From Rhizobium sp. Root1212 (lineage in GTDB: Bacteria > Pseudomonadota > Alphaproteobacteria > Rhizobiales > Rhizobiaceae), in the NCBI RefSeq assembly GCF_001424985.1, contig NZ_LMDA01000001.1:62001-126000 (forward strand): a stretch of DNA of 64,000 bases. The letters run 5' to 3'. The notes beneath the pieces are model-generated. The model saw only the letters and a list, made by a program, of their open reading frames with translations, was not told the origin of the DNA and did no database searches. Positions 63,914 to 64,000 of this stretch are shown in pieces. How positions within the stretch are numbered: the stretch's first letter is position 1; each line of letters opens with the position of its first letter. The position numbers were made by a program, and so were the translations under genes.

Positions 63914-64000
63914 TCAATCGTGGAGGTGGCCGTTTCCCAGATCGCCGAGCACTTCGGCGGCAAGGGTTCTGGTGATGCGCGTGCCGCGCGCCAGCGCCAG
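63914..64000 (-). CDS. DnaA-like regulatory protein (Hda-type), C-terminal fragment
   Basis: Only the last 28 residues and the stop (TGA at 63916-63914) are in the window. The end reads LARGTRITRTLAAEVL, a pattern of the end of the DnaA-type AAA+ protein found before ppk in Rhizobiaceae, where the gene is called hdaA or a DnaA regulator. Based on this short piece and position, an Hda identity is likely but not certain. Confidence 0.55.
   Translation of the reverse strand: MALARGTRITRTLAAEVLGDLGNGHLHD

Overview
The window is a high-GC chromosomal segment from an alphaproteobacterium of the order Hyphomicrobiales, most likely a Rhizobiaceae member (Rhizobium, Agrobacterium, Ensifer and relatives). 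This rests on gene content and order: DUF177-plsX-fabH-ihfA-merR, glyA-nrdR-ribD-ribE-ribH-nusB, an LdtP/LdtR-like pair, a Bpt-type aminoacyl-tRNA protein transferase, H+-pyrophosphatase, Cox15 heme A synthase, ppk-ppx beside an hda-like gene, and several families of short palindromic intergenic repeats. I see no prophage, transposase, CRISPR array or rRNA operon. The only RNA gene found is a tRNA-Pro(GGG).

Layout. 1-2.8 kb: tail of a DMT transporter, a crotonase-fold protein, a hotdog thioesterase and the rplM-rpsI operon with a strong promoter and an odd leader hairpin. 2.9-9.5 kb: an OafA-like acyltransferase with a predicted leaderless promoter, an Lrp regulator divergent from phenylalanine hydroxylase, an agmatinase-family gene, and argC overlapping an APH(6)-like kinase. 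9.5-11.1 kb: heme A synthase, a palindromic repeat and a DUF2842 membrane protein. 11.2-20.7 kb: a polysaccharide locus (CelD-like acetyltransferase, Wzc-like co-polymerase, Wza-like lipoprotein, two GT4 glycosyltransferases, a WbaP-like initiator, a Wzy/WaaL-like membrane protein). It recalls the Agrobacterium unipolar-polysaccharide and R. leguminosarum glucomannan loci, but no flippase is present.

20.7-29.3 kb: SNase-like protein, tRNA-Pro, MerR regulator, ihfA, fabH, plsX, DUF177, a cytochrome bc1 assembly chaperone, a BamE lipoprotein and the proton pyrophosphatase hppA. 29.5-36.7 kb: MFS transporter, nusB, ribH, a cupin-GNAT pair on the opposite strand, ribE, ribD, nrdR, glyA. 36.9-44.3 kb: L,D-transpeptidase and its probable MarR-type regulator, a small membrane protein, hemB, a possible broken small gene, a methyltransferase, an RDD protein, bpt and a DMT transporter. 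44.4-50.3 kb: parC, an unknown secreted protein and aspS. 50.3-52.6 kb: a long repeat-bearing gap, a TerC-family protein and an SDR protein. 52.7-58.2 kb: LysR regulator, MFS transporter, a Met-rich periplasmic peptide, a multicopper oxidase and RNase D. 58.3-64 kb: an RTX calcium-binding protein, exopolyphosphatase, polyphosphate kinase and the end of an hda-like gene.

Most genes are housekeeping. I did not find an obvious new multi-gene system. The points most worth a second look are local: terminator-like hairpins in the leaders of rplM and ribH, a leaderless promoter for the acyltransferase, a Wzc-like protein whose kinase domain has lost its nucleotide-binding residues, an SDR protein without the YxxxK active site, a kinase fused by overlap to argC, a frameshifted small membrane gene, and palindromic repeat families, one copy of which touches the lysR stop codon.
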